Assembly (NCBI GenBank): GCA_963804885.1
Contig: CAWDSF010000008.1
Location: 52,657 to 116,656, forward strand
Direction of reading: 5' to 3'
DNA: 64,000 nt
DNA from: PALSA-1004 sp963804885
GTDB lineage: Bacteria; Pseudomonadota; Gammaproteobacteria; Burkholderiales; SG8-41
The notes under the pieces were generated by a model. The model saw only the letters and a program-made list of their open reading frames with translations, had not been told where the DNA came from and ran no database searches. Position 1 is the stretch's first letter. Each line of letters opens with the position of its first letter. Shown piece after piece: positions 37,040 through 46,771 of this stretch. The translations under genes and the position numbers were made by a program.

Positions 37040-38123
37040 CTAGTCGTCCGGCTCTAAGAGAACCACGCCGCTATCCACGTCATTCTTTCCGATTTCGGAG
37101 ACATGACGGAATTGCACTTTGCTCTTGTAAATGCCCAGCTCAAATATCGGCTTGAGGTCTTGCCTATCCTTGCTTATCACCCCAGGTGCGAGGAAGTATG
37201 TTTTGCATTTTTTATACTCCCCGTTTAAACATATCCAGATGGTGCGTTCCCGCCGGAGGGTTCATGCGGTTTATCCTACTGACCATCATCAACAAGTCAT
37301 CGTCGAATGCGTATCCAGCATCTTTAAGGCGCTTGATTGCGGCATCAGGATCCGATCCGACATGCACAGAATAGCCTTTATTTGCGCCGGGAATATCTCC
37401 CTCGATGATCGAAATTCTAAGCTCTTCATAATCGTCATTCTTGCCATATCGCTCGTGCCACGTCTCAAAGATTTTTCTTGCTGCTGATTCACTCTAAAAG
37501 CTAATCCGATACCGGTGGGCGGTTCACATGGGCCGCGAAGAAGGTTGCCCGCCATTTGGCTTTGTTCCACAAGTGGACATCAATTGGACCTGTGAGATAC
37601 ATTGTTGGGTTGGTCTTGACCGGCTTCTTAGGCAGCGGCCGCAATTTGCCGAGCGCCGGCTTCTCAGACATGGGCCTGTTGAGAAGCCTATTGTATAAAC
37701 CGTCATACCCAGCTTGCGTGTTTACACTGAAATGAGATGCGCCCTGCAGCGGGGTGGGAATAAAGGAATAGTGTGAAGGCTCAAATACATCTGGGATGAA
37801 CTTTGTGTTCTGCGAGTCAGAATTGTAAATATGCTGGTAGATCAGATTCCCTTCCCACTTTACGCCGTGGCCCTTGCCCGAGTCTTCTTCCCCCATCACC
37901 CGTTTGTAATACGTCTGGCTGTACAAATCATGAGGACGTATTTGGCATCGCGTATTTTCTTGTCCATCCAACGCGGCCACCCCTCCGGCGGGGATGTTTC
38001 GTATTGATCAAGCACACAATCCACGCCTTCTGCCCGGGGTCTGTTGGATAGGTCAAGAACACGTTGAATGTGATCAACGTCGTCATGGCTATAACTAATG
38101 AATACCTCTCCGATGGCTTCCAT
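37040..38123 (-). pseudogene. SEFIR-domain protein with C-terminal domain of unknown function (four frame breaks)
   Basis: The ATG at 38123 opens MEAIGEVFISYSHDDVDHI, then LRAEGVDCVLDQYETSPP-like sequence (seen as RAEGVDCVLDQYETSPP), EGWPRWMDKKIRDAKYVLMIC and, in another frame, QTYYKRVMGEEDSGKG. This is a SEFIR domain, the TIR relative found in bacterial immune effectors. The rest runs through two more frames: KAKWRATFFAAHVNRPPV, GLAFRV, ESAARKIFETWHERYG, DYEELRISIIEGDIPG and HVGSDPDAAIKRLKDAG. After a further break it ends KTYFLAPGVISKD and VVLLEPDD at 37040. Three missing bases and one extra base restore one protein of about 361 residues. Decay or sequence error cannot be separated here. 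Confidence 0.7.
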
Positions 38124-38690
38124 TCCCTGATCTCTTACGAAAGCTAATTCTTATTGGACAGTAGGAGGGCAGATTCTCCGCCCGTTTTACATAAATTTCT
38201 AGCGCCGGTGAGAATGTTCCATTCGGTCGTATGCGAAAAGCATAGTCAACCTAATGAACGGTTGCGGGTAGGCTGTGTGGGCATCATTTGAAACCGTCCT
38301 TATCCCTCGTCGCAACCGGCATGCAGGACGAACAGGAATATCAAGAGCGGGCGCATGGCCAGATTATATCGCCGCGCGCAGGAAATGCTGTGAACCGCAA
38401 GTAACGTTCTGCTTAAGGTCGCGGCGGAACAAGGCATCACCAGTGATAAGATGACCATCATGAAGCGCTTTGACATATCAGAGTTAGAAGCTCTCGCCGA
38501 ATGCCCCGATCAGCGTGCAGCGGAATGGCGTCCTGGCGCAGAGATTCCGTGGCTTATCTGAAAGTCAATGCCGATAATGACGAGCAGGTGATCTACGCAG
38601 CGCCCGATCTGTATTGATCGACGGGGTACTGCACTAACGTCAAAAGTTACGCCACCGGACGGGAGCGATTTGCAGCATGGTTCTTTCCCG
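38124..38690. other. Intergenic region of the lower-GC island
   Basis: No convincing gene. Short plus-strand frames read MTIMKRFDISELEALAE (from 38451) and VNADNDEQVIYAAPDLY (ending near 38617). Their codon content looks protein-like, so a small decayed gene may lie here. Probable divergent promoters for the SEFIR gene and the gene starting at 38691 would also be in this stretch, but none stands out. Confidence 0.4.
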
Positions 38691-40170
38691 ATGACTGACG
38701 ATAGCTGGCGTATTCAACGTGTTTGGGCGGCGGGGGTAAGGGCACCGCATGTACCTAGAACTCGCCCCTTAATTCGGATAGCTGCAAATCATTCGAAGGC
38801 GGGCGCGGTAGAAGCTAATTTACCTGCGGTCATTTACCGGAGTGCAACAAGGCCTCACGCCCATGGAGTTGAGTCAAAAACTGGTACACAGTCTTGACCT
38901 CTAGACTTCGTACCCGAGCGCAACGCGTATTGCAGGCTTGATCGTCGGGGTGATATCGAAGATGTGATCAGGGTTTATCGACGTGAATATATGGGGGAGC
39001 GCTTGGATGTGGTCACAATCCTTCGCGAGGATCTGATAGGTTTATGGCGCTGTCAGCTACTTCACTAGTCCTCGGTAGATTTGACTTCACGCGCGCAAGG
39101 TGGAAGAGTTTTGGCGGTTGGAGCGGAATTGATCAATTCGAAAGGGAAGAGCCTGATCTTTTCTATCATGGGGGCAAGGCCGGACAGGGTAGCTATATAA
39201 ACGGTGCCTTCATCGTCAGAGCTAAAATAATGTAGATGAGTTGGTGCAGAAATGGAAAGACGGGGAAGACCCAAAAAGCGCGAGTACGCCAAATTTAAAA
39301 TCTATGATCGCGCCGAGAACAGAAAAACGTTGAGACCTCCTGCGCTCCGGAATTTCTGTCTAACTACTTCCAAAAGTCTGATTTACCATGGGAGGTGTCG
39401 CCGGCCTTCTTCCGCCCAGAAGTCTTGCTCCGCTTTAAAGGTGATCCTGAAAGATTCACTTTTGAGGATCGCAGCGTCACCTGCCGAAATGCGTGGTACT
39501 CCGAAACTTACGACATTAATGAGGCAGGCCAGGTGCACTCTTACATTGGATACTTAGCAAAGTTGCCCTATGAAGAGCAGCTTTATTGGCAATCCTTCAA
39601 CGAGTGGCCGAAAGGAGCAATTTCTGAGCGCGCTCACCAGACCGATATTCTGGGCAATTGGGACATCGCGTAGTGACCCGCTCAACGCCTTGAAATACAC
39701 AATCAGCAAACTCGACAAATCGCCGCCTGAATGGTGGAAGCCAAGGGGTGAGGCACTTTCAGACGCGACACGGTATCCCGCGACGGATTCCCCAAAAGAG
39801 TGGGCCGATGAAATTTTGGCGCTCGACCAACTCCTAGTCGAGGGCTTCCTCGTTAAACCTCTGCGAATGCTGGCTGAAGCTACCGATCGAAAGCTTGACG
39901 CAAAGTGGGGGAGCGCTCAAGGTCATGCAGGAGGTTCTGGTTGCGAGAGGATGGAGTGAAATAGATGCAAAAGCTGTTATGGCGCCTATGCAACAAGTGC
40001 ACGGCCTGCGTACCGACATAAAAGGTCACGCGACATCAAAAAGAAGGGATGCCGAAGTTGCGGCGAGAACCAAATGCGGCAGTTTCCGCTCCCATTTCAC
40101 CCATTTGGTGCCGGAGTGCGACAAGGCATTTAACGAGATGCTTACCGCGCTCGGTATTGTCCTTGAGTAG
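38691..40170 (+). pseudogene. Large unrecognised protein of the island, broken in about eight places
   Basis: Protein-like blocks follow one another across frames. In order they are MTDDSWRIQRV, PMELSQKLVHSLDL, RGDIEDVIRVYRREYMGE, LDVVTILREDLIGLW, LGRFDFTRARWKSFGGW, NVDELVQKWKDGEDP, FRPEVLLRFKGDPERF, SYIGYLAKLPYEEQLYWQSF, EWADEILALDQLLVEGF, VMQEVLVARGWSEIDAK and SHFTHLVPECDKAFNEM, stopping at 40168-40170. Together this would be a soluble protein of nearly 500 residues. I do not recognise a family, though the WYSETYDIN...YWQSFNEWPKG region looks like a conserved core. The first 250 bases also contain stops in every frame, so real decay is likely in addition to any sequence error. Confidence 0.5.
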
Positions 40171-40207
40171 CGCTCGTATTCGGCCAATGGGACCAGGCTC
40201 GAATTAG

Positions 40208-40426
40208 TTCGTCGTCACCACCTCCCCTGTTTCCACCGCCGCAACCTCGATCGAGCGGCTCAAGCTCCACCCGGAGCTCAAAGCGGAGCGCCTCGCCGAA
40301 ATTCCGATGGGCCGATATGGCGACCCGGAAGAGATCGCCGAGGCGATCATGTATCTCGTTGCCGGTGCGCCGCCCTATTTGCAGGGACACAACCTGGTGG
40401 TGGATGGCGGTTACGTGAATCACTGA
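40208..40426 (+). pseudogene. C-terminal remnant of a short-chain dehydrogenase/reductase
   Basis: The frame reads TSPVSTAATSIERLKLHPEL, then MGRYGDPEEIAEAIMYLVAG and LQGHNLVVDGGYVNH and stops at 40424. This is the last third of an SDR: substrate loop after the PG(P)V motif, the GRxGxPEEIA helix and the VDGG end. The Rossmann fold and the catalytic Tyr-Lys are absent. It marks the right edge of the island, where normal GC returns. Confidence 0.8.
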
Positions 40427-40512
40427 TTCGGATTCAACCCCGGACCGGCGCCTCGATCGCGGCGAGTATAATCGCACGGGACGCTGCGGTAAGCGATCGC
40501 CGCGCGCGCACC

Positions 40513-41520
40513 GTGAGGTTTAAATTGATCATATCGAGACTTGCGAGCATCCTGCTGCTCGGCACCGCCGCCGTTTTGATGGAGACCGCAAGCAGCGTCG
40601 CACTCGCTCAGAAGCCCGATGCGTGGCCCGGCCGCCCGATCCGGCTGATTGTGCCGTTTCCCCCGGGGGGCGGCACCGATCTCGTCGGGCGCTCCGTCGG
40701 CAACAAGCTGGCCGAAGCGCTCGGACAGAGGATCGTGATCGACAATCGCGGCGGTGCGGGCGGTACCATTGGCGCCGAGCTCGCCGTACGGTCCGACCCG
40801 GACGGCTACACGATGTTCATCGGCAACATTGGCGCCATCGCCATCAACCCGAGCTTGTATGCCGGCAAGCTCTCCTACGATCCGCAGCGCGACCTCGCCC
40901 CCGTCACCCTGAGCTCGGATGCGCTCAATATCCTCATGGTGCACCCCGCCCTGCCGGCGAAAAGCGTGAAGGAGTTGATCGCCCTCGCCCGTGCAAGGCC
41001 CGACCAGCTCTCCTTCAGCTCCTCGGGTCCGGGCGCCACGGACCACCTCGCGGGCGAGCTTTTCAATCGGATGGCAGGCGTGCGCACCATCCACGTTCCG
41101 TACAAGGGCGGCGGGCCGGCCGCCATCGACCTGGCCGCCGGCAACGTTCAGTTCAGCTTCAATACGGCGAGCGCCCAGGTGGGAATGTGGAAGGCCGGCA
41201 GGCTGCGTGCTCTCGCAGTGCTTTCGCCCAAGCGCCAGCCGCTTTTCCCGGAGCTCCCCTCCATTGCAGAGACGGTGCCGGGATACGGCGTCAATAACTG
41301 GTACGGCTTTTTCGTGCCCGCGAAGACGCCGCCCGCGATCATCGATCGACTGAACGCCGAGATCAATAAGATCCTCAAGATGCCCGACATCATCACCTTG
41401 CACAACACGGGCGGCGTCGTTCCGCTGGGTACGACGCCGGAGGCCTTCGCCAAGTTCATTTCGGCGGAGACCGACAAATGGGCGAAGGTCATCAGGGAAG
41501 CTAACATCAAGGTCGACTGA
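40513..41520 (+). CDS. Bug/TctC-family binding protein 6
   Basis: 335 residues from the GTG at 40513. The signal peptide is long (ASILLLGTAAVLMETASSVALA). WPGRPIRLIVPFPPGGGTD, VIDNRGGAGGTIG, DPDGYTMFIGN and IHVPYKGGGPAAIDLAAG are present. It lies twelve bases upstream of the amidase, so the pair is one operon. Confidence 0.92.
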   Translation: MRFKLIISRLASILLLGTAAVLMETASSVALAQKPDAWPGRPIRLIVPFPPGGGTDLVGRSVGNKLAEALGQRIVIDNRGGAGGTIGAELAVRSDPDGYTMFIGNIGAIAINPSLYAGKLSYDPQRDLAPVTLSSDALNILMVHPALPAKSVKELIALARARPDQLSFSSSGPGATDHLAGELFNRMAGVRTIHVPYKGGGPAAIDLAAGNVQFSFNTASAQVGMWKAGRLRALAVLSPKRQPLFPELPSIAETVPGYGVNNWYGFFVPAKTPPAIIDRLNAEINKILKMPDIITLHNTGGVVPLGTTPEAFAKFISAETDKWAKVIREANIKVD

Positions 41521-41531
41521 CGACGGCTGCC

Positions 41532-42821
41532 ATGGTTTCTACCCGCCCGCTGAATGAACTCACCGCGACCGAAATAATCGCTGCGGTCCGCGCAGGCCGT
41601 GCAACATGCGAGGACGTCACGCGCGCATGCCTGGATCGTATCGCTGAACGGGATAAGGACGTCCAGGCGTGGCAGTACATCAATCCCGAGCAGGCCATCG
41701 CGGAAGCTCGCGCCCGCGACCGCTCAGACCGTGCGGGCGCGCTCATCGGCGTGCCATTCTCGGTGAAGGACATCATCGACACCGCCGACATGCCGACCGA
41801 GTACGGATCGCCGATTTACGCCGGGCATCAGCCGCGAGCCGATGCGTCGTGCGTCGCGCTCAGCCGCAAGGCGGGCGGCGTCCTGCTGGGCAAGTCGGTC
41901 ACCACTGAGTTCGCGAACTTCCATCCCTCCAAGACACGCAACCCGCTCGACCTCAGCCGCACTCCGGGCGGCTCGTCCAGCGGGTCAGCCGCTGCCGTGG
42001 CGGACCGGATGGTCGCGCTCTCGATCGGATCCCAGACCAGCGGCTCCACCGTACGGCCCGCGGAATTTTGCGGCGTGTTCGGCTACCGTCCGACGTACGG
42101 GGATCTGCGGTGCGTCGGCATCAAGGAATCGGCCGGCTCGCTCGACACTCTCGGCCTCATCGCGCGGTCGATCGATGACATCGCCCTATATCGCGACGTG
42201 CTGCTCGATGTGAAGCCCGTTCCCGTCGCGAAGGAGGTGTCGCCGCCGCGCGTCGGCTTGTGCCGAACGCATCTATGGTCGCTCCTGGAGCCATCGAAGC
42301 AGGCCTCATTCGAGGAGGCGGCGATTCGGCTCTCACGTGCCGGCGCGAAGGTCGTCGACGTGAATCTGCCTCCCGACTTCGACCGAATACCGGACGCACA
42401 CCGTCTGATCTCAGGATTCGAGTTCTCCCGAAACTTCGCCTGGGAAATCGAGCATCACTGGGAAGAGATCAGCACCACGCTTCGCAACGGCCGCATCAAG
42501 GATGGCCTCGAATGCAGCTTCGAACAGTACCTGGAGGCGCGCGATCTCGCGGAACGCTGCCGTCAGGCGATCGGCCCGATCATGGCGCCGTTCGACGTTG
42601 TGCTGACAGCCTGCTCGACCGGCGAAGCGCCCGTTGGCCTCAACACAACCGGCAACGCGAAGCTCGCGCTTATCTGGACAACCATGCACGTGCCGGCTAT
42701 CTCCATACCCGTGTTCAGGGGCCCAGCCGGCATGCCAATGGGGGCCTACGTGGTAGGCAAGCGCAATTGCGACCGCGACCTGTTTGCGTTCGCCCACTGG
42801 ATCTACCAAACGCTGGTCTAG
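41532..42821 (+). CDS. Amidase-signature family amidase
   Basis: 429 residues. The Ser-cis-Ser-Lys triad is visible: Lys in VPFSVKDIID, Ser in GGSSSGSAAAVA and the nucleophile Ser in SQTSGSTVRPAEFCG. The family hydrolyses amides of many kinds, or acts as GatA when gatB and gatC are present. No gatBC is here and the sequence departs from GatA, so a catabolic amidase fed by Bug protein 6 is more likely (inference). Confidence 0.92.
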   Translation: MVSTRPLNELTATEIIAAVRAGRATCEDVTRACLDRIAERDKDVQAWQYINPEQAIAEARARDRSDRAGALIGVPFSVKDIIDTADMPTEYGSPIYAGHQPRADASCVALSRKAGGVLLGKSVTTEFANFHPSKTRNPLDLSRTPGGSSSGSAAAVADRMVALSIGSQTSGSTVRPAEFCGVFGYRPTYGDLRCVGIKESAGSLDTLGLIARSIDDIALYRDVLLDVKPVPVAKEVSPPRVGLCRTHLWSLLEPSKQASFEEAAIRLSRAGAKVVDVNLPPDFDRIPDAHRLISGFEFSRNFAWEIEHHWEEISTTLRNGRIKDGLECSFEQYLEARDLAERCRQAIGPIMAPFDVVLTACSTGEAPVGLNTTGNAKLALIWTTMHVPAISIPVFRGPAGMPMGAYVVGKRNCDRDLFAFAHWIYQTLV

Positions 42822-43049
42822 CGGCAGCAGCGAATCACGCGCGGATGCGGCCCAGCGTTCCGGCTGCGCAACTCGCGTGCTTTGCTCCACAATTCAGGTC
42901 GGACCTCCACAACTATCGGATTCATCAACGCAACGCCCGTTAAAAGTCGTTGCATTGATGCTTAAACACCGATTTTCAATGGCAAACGTGAAGCGCTAAG
43001 GCTTAATAGCCGCATTGTTTGGGAACCGTTGTGCTTTATACCGATGTGC

Positions 43050-43454
43050 TCAGTTGAAGCGACCACTCGCGCCGCTGACGCTAAAGCGTCCCGCTCCGAG
43101 AAACACGATAGCAAGCGCGGTGAAGAAGTACATTCCCTGAAGTTCAAGCGCCCATCCGCCAGTTTTCGATAGGGTGAAAATCTGGCCGGTGTGCACGAGC
43201 AGCACCGCCACCGCCATGTTTACCACGACGATCAACGCCGCCGCGCGCGTCCATAGGCCAATGATCAGCAGTAACGGGGCGAGGACTTCACCAACGTAGA
43301 CCAGGTAACCGATGGATTCAGGCATCCCGGTCTTGGCCACCAGCTCGAGCACAGATGCGGGCCCTTGCATGATTTTCGAGACACCGTGAAACAGGATCAA
43401 ACTGCCCAGCACGAGCCGCAAGATCAGCTTGCCGATATCATTCGCATTGCTCAT
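43050..43454 (-). CDS. DoxX-family membrane protein
   Basis: 134 residues with four transmembrane helices (LILRLVLGSLILFHGVSKI, YLVYVGEVLAPLLLIIGLW, ALIVVVNMAVAVLLVH, GMYFFTALAIVFLGAG). I chose the ATG at 43454 (MSNANDIGKLI), preceded by GGAAAGGAAG. Longer frames upstream lack support. DoxX-type proteins are quinone- or redox-linked membrane proteins of uncertain role. It is monocistronic. Confidence 0.9.
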   Translation of the reverse strand: MSNANDIGKLILRLVLGSLILFHGVSKIMQGPASVLELVAKTGMPESIGYLVYVGEVLAPLLLIIGLWTRAAALIVVVNMAVAVLLVHTGQIFTLSKTGGWALELQGMYFFTALAIVFLGAGRFSVSGASGRFN

Positions 43455-43715
43455 GACAATCTTCCTTTCCGTTATAGGACGGTCTATAGAGTCAGGTCTT
43501 GCCACGTTAACAACCCGTGCCTGAAGATTTGAACGCTCTGAAGAGGAGAAGTTGAACAAACCAACTGTCTATCACAGAGTCTAAACTTGTCGCTGGCCGT
43601 GTCCAACTCAAGGAAGTTTGTCAAAAAACAGATAGACGGCGGCGATTTTGCCGTCACGATGACGCCGCAAGCATGAAGCGCGCGGCGAACGGCAACGAAC
43701 ATTGCCGCGGTCAAC

Positions 43716-44570
43716 TCACGCCGGCCGGTGCGCCCGCATAAACGATCTCACCTGCCGCACCGCCACTGGAATCCGTTCTTTCGGGTCCTTCCACGGATAG
43801 ATGCTCACTTCCGACTTCGGCGCGAGCATCACGGTTTCGATCGCGACTGCGAACGGATGTGCGGGGACGTCGTCGGGAAGAACGAGTAAAGGCGTCTGGC
43901 AGTTGCGCACGAAATCGCGCGTTACGGTAAAGACGAAGTCGGGGTTGGTGCGGTACATCTTCGTCAGAAATTTATCGACTACATCCGCCGCGATGTCGGG
44001 CCGGCGCTTTTGCAGCTCCGCGCCCCAGCCTTTCATGTTGTTGTCGTAGAAAAGCTCGCGCGCTTCCGGGCGCGATCCGCTCGGCTGCGCGAGTACGGCG
44101 GCGGTGACGCGTTTCGGCGCGCGCTTGAGCAGGTTCCAGATAAAGGGCCCGCCCACGCAAAAGCCGATCACCATGAATTCCTTGATGCCGAGGTGATCCA
44201 TCAGGCCGAGATGGTCGTCGGTGTACATGTCCCACGGCCGGTCTGGCTCGAGCGGGCCGGTAGACTGGCCCATGCCGTTGCGCAGGTCGCTCGTGATGCA
44301 GCGGTATTCGTTCTTGAACTCTTCCATCGGATTGAACGGCGAGGAGGCAGCGGTGAGACTGGTCATATCTCCGCTCAAGCCTCCACCGGGGATGACCAGC
44401 AACGGGTAGCCCGAGCCGGTCTCGCGGTAGTGGATGCGGACGCCGCCTTTTTCAAAGAACTTCGTGCCGGCCTCGCCTGCGGGTTTTGCCTGCGCGAATG
44501 CCTGCGGCGCTGCGGCCATCGCCGTCGCCGCAGCGCCACTTGCCAATAAAGTGCGTCTTTTCGAATCCAT
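43716..44570 (-). CDS. Exported alpha/beta-hydrolase with cysteine at the nucleophile position
   Basis: 284 residues with a Tat-like leader (SKRRTLLASGAAATAMAAAP, ending AFAQA). The fold is clear: YRETGSGYPLLVIPGGGLSG (oxyanion hole), DLRNGMGQSTGP, and the elbow FMVIGFCVGGPFIWNLL, where G-F-C-V-G replaces the usual G-x-S-x-G. Cysteine nucleophiles are known in dienelactone hydrolase. The late acid and base residues are not certain. It is monocistronic. Confidence 0.85.
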   Translation of the reverse strand: MDSKRRTLLASGAAATAMAAAPQAFAQAKPAGEAGTKFFEKGGVRIHYRETGSGYPLLVIPGGGLSGDMTSLTAASSPFNPMEEFKNEYRCITSDLRNGMGQSTGPLEPDRPWDMYTDDHLGLMDHLGIKEFMVIGFCVGGPFIWNLLKRAPKRVTAAVLAQPSGSRPEARELFYDNNMKGWGAELQKRRPDIAADVVDKFLTKMYRTNPDFVFTVTRDFVRNCQTPLLVLPDDVPAHPFAVAIETVMLAPKSEVSIYPWKDPKERIPVAVRQVRSFMRAHRPA

Positions 44571-45117
44571 GAATGGCTCCTCCGTACGATTATGTGCTGG
44601 TGTTACAACATTAGCAGAGTGCGTGAGAACATTAATAGGGGACAGACCACGGTTTTGCTACGTGACCGTCGTAATCATTGTGTAAACCGTGGTCTGTCCC
44701 CGATTTTGTTTGTGAAGAGAGTATAGGGGCGAAGATTAAACGGGTTTTAAACGGAGTCAGACCAGCGCAACACATTGATTTAGGCAACCAACCACCTCTA
44801 ACAAAGCCGGCGGAGAAGCTTAGCCTCGCGTTTTTCGGTACTATATATAGATGCTGTAACGGATGCGGCGAATTGCTTATACCGTCATTTTGGTGGTCGA
44901 AACAGCGCTCCAGGAGCGGAGATCATAGCGCTCCGCGCAATAGTTCGCGCAAATACATAACCCTGGCGTGGTCCGGCCCGCGGTCTCAGATAACGCCGGA
45001 GCGGTCCACGGAGCACGTTCGAATGGAAACGGAGAAATTGGGTAAACTCATAAGGTCTTTGGGCATCAAGCCACAATAATTTACCAGCCACGAGCTGCGC
45101 ATTTGAGAGGGGACGAG
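44571..45117. other. Gene-free stretch with one inverted repeat
   Basis: Apart from the 18-bp inverted repeat at 44638-44701, I see no gene with family similarity. A short frame METEKLGKLIRSLGIKPQ ends at 45079 and may be chance. The stretch has visibly lower GC than its surroundings. Confidence 0.5.
44638..44701. repeat. Perfect 18-bp inverted repeat (MITE/REP-like)
   Basis: GGGGACAGACCACGGTTT (44638-44655) and AAACCGTGGTCTGTCCCC (44684-44701) are exact complements with a 28-base loop. Repeats starting GGGGACAGACC are associated with REP-type transposases of the Y1 family in other genomes (from general knowledge). No transposase is seen nearby. Confidence 0.8.
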
Positions 45118-46771
45118 ATGAATACCTTTATCCATCGCACCGTAGTTGCCGTGTGTCTCGCACTTCTTGCGACAGTTTCGCACGGTCAATCGCCGGCAGC
45201 TTTGAGCGGCCAGGTCAGTTCCACCGAAGAAGGCGCGATGGAAGGTGTTGTCGTCAGCGCCAAGAAGGACGGCTCGACGATCAGCGTCAGCGTAGTCACC
45301 GATGCGCAGGGCCGCTTTGCCTTCCCCGCCGCGCGGCTCGAACCCGGCCACTACACCTTGAAGGCGCGCGCGGCCGGTTATGAGCTCGACGGCGCCAAAG
45401 CCGCGGACGTCGCCGCGGGCGGCGAAGCGAAAGCCGACATCAGGCTTAAGAAGGTGAAAAATCTCTCCGCGCATCTGACCAATGCCGAATGGATGATGAG
45501 CATACCGGGCACGGACGAGCAGAAGCGCTTCCTGCTCAATTGCAACGGCTGCCACACGCTCGAGCGCATCATGAAGTCGACTTACGACGCCGACGGCTTT
45601 TTGCAGATCTTCGAGCGCATGGCGAACTACTATCCGGGCAGCACGCCGTTGAAACCGCAACGGCTCGCCGGCACCGCGGTCCGCGACGTTCGAGCGCGGC
45701 GGCGACGGCAGGAAGACCGCGGAATGGCTCGCCAGCATCAACTTGAGCCAGCAGCAGACGTGGTCGTTCCCGCTCAAGACCCAGCCGCGGCTCACCGGCA
45801 AGTCGACGCGGGTGATCATCACCGAATACGACCTGCCGAACCCGCTGATCCAGCCGCACGACGTGGTGCTCGACCGCGAGGGCAACGTCTGGTATTCGGA
45901 TTTCGGCCAGATGTTTCTCGGCAAGATGGACCCGAAGACCGGCAAGGTCACGCAATATCCGATTCCGGTGGTCAAGCCGGGCTGGTCCGAAGGCACGCTC
46001 GATCTCGAGTTCGACAAGGACGACAATCCGTGGGTCGGCGTGATGTACCAGAGCGCTATCGCGAAGTTCGACAAGAAGAGCGAGAAATTCCAGATGTGGC
46101 AGACGCCGAAGGAATGGGACACCGACGCCGGCCAGCTCGGCCACCTCGCGATCACCGGCACGCACAGCGACAACAAAGTGTGGATCAAGAATTCCGACGG
46201 CGGAAATATCTACCGGCTCGATCTCGACTCCAACAAGATGGAGAACCTCGGCGCATTCAAGGATCCGCGCACCGGCCAGCGCATCGGCACCTACGGGATT
46301 CACTCGGACGTGGAGAACAACGCGTATCTGCTCGACTTCTCCGCCGGCAACATCGTCAAGCTCGACGCCAAGACGAAGAACATGACCGTCTATGTGACGC
46401 CGACGCCGAACTCGCGGCCGCGGCGCGGCCGCGTCGATCACGATGGCCGCTTGTGGTTCGGCGAATACCAGGGCAACGCGATCGGCATGTTCGATCCGAA
46501 GACCGAACGCATCTCGGAGTGGAAGGTGCCCACGCCGTGGAGCGCGCCCTACGACGCCGTCGCCGGCCGCAACGGCGAAGCGTGGACGGGCTCGATGCTG
46601 ACCGACCGCGTGTCGCGCCTCGACATCAAGAGCGGCCAGTACACGGAATACATGCTGCCGCGCCCGACCAACATCCGCCGCGTTTATCTCGACGAGTCGA
46701 CGAAGCCCGGTACGCTGTGGATCGGCAGCAACCACGGCGCGTCGATCGTCAAGGTCGAACCGCTGGAATAG
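45118..46771 (+). CDS. Exported c-type cytochrome with carboxypeptidase-regulatory-like domain and Vgb-type beta-propeller (one frameshift)
   Basis: About 550 residues. The signal peptide is MNTFIHRTVVAVCLALLATVSHGQ. A carboxypeptidase-regulatory-like beta-sandwich follows (LSGQVSSTEEGAMEGVVVSAKKDG, GHYTLKARAAGYEL). A single haem-binding C-N-G-C-H sits near residue 145. A six-bladed propeller similar to virginiamycin B lyase completes it (HDVVLDREGNVWYSDFGQM, GRVDHDGRLWFGEYQGNAIGM, NHGASIVKVEPLE). The frame changes near 45680 by one extra base. It is probably periplasmic; the combination suggests a haem-containing sensor or lyase rather than an antibiotic resistance enzyme. Confidence 0.87.

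Noticed and set aside
38670..38897. 75-codon frame as a complete small gene
   Set aside because: Only its MTDDSWRIQRV start looks protein-like; the remainder lies out of frame with the larger broken gene to which it belongs.
45023..45079. Short frame METEKLGKLIRSLGIKPQ as a gene
   Set aside because: Eighteen codons with no ribosome-binding site or terminator; cannot be told from chance.
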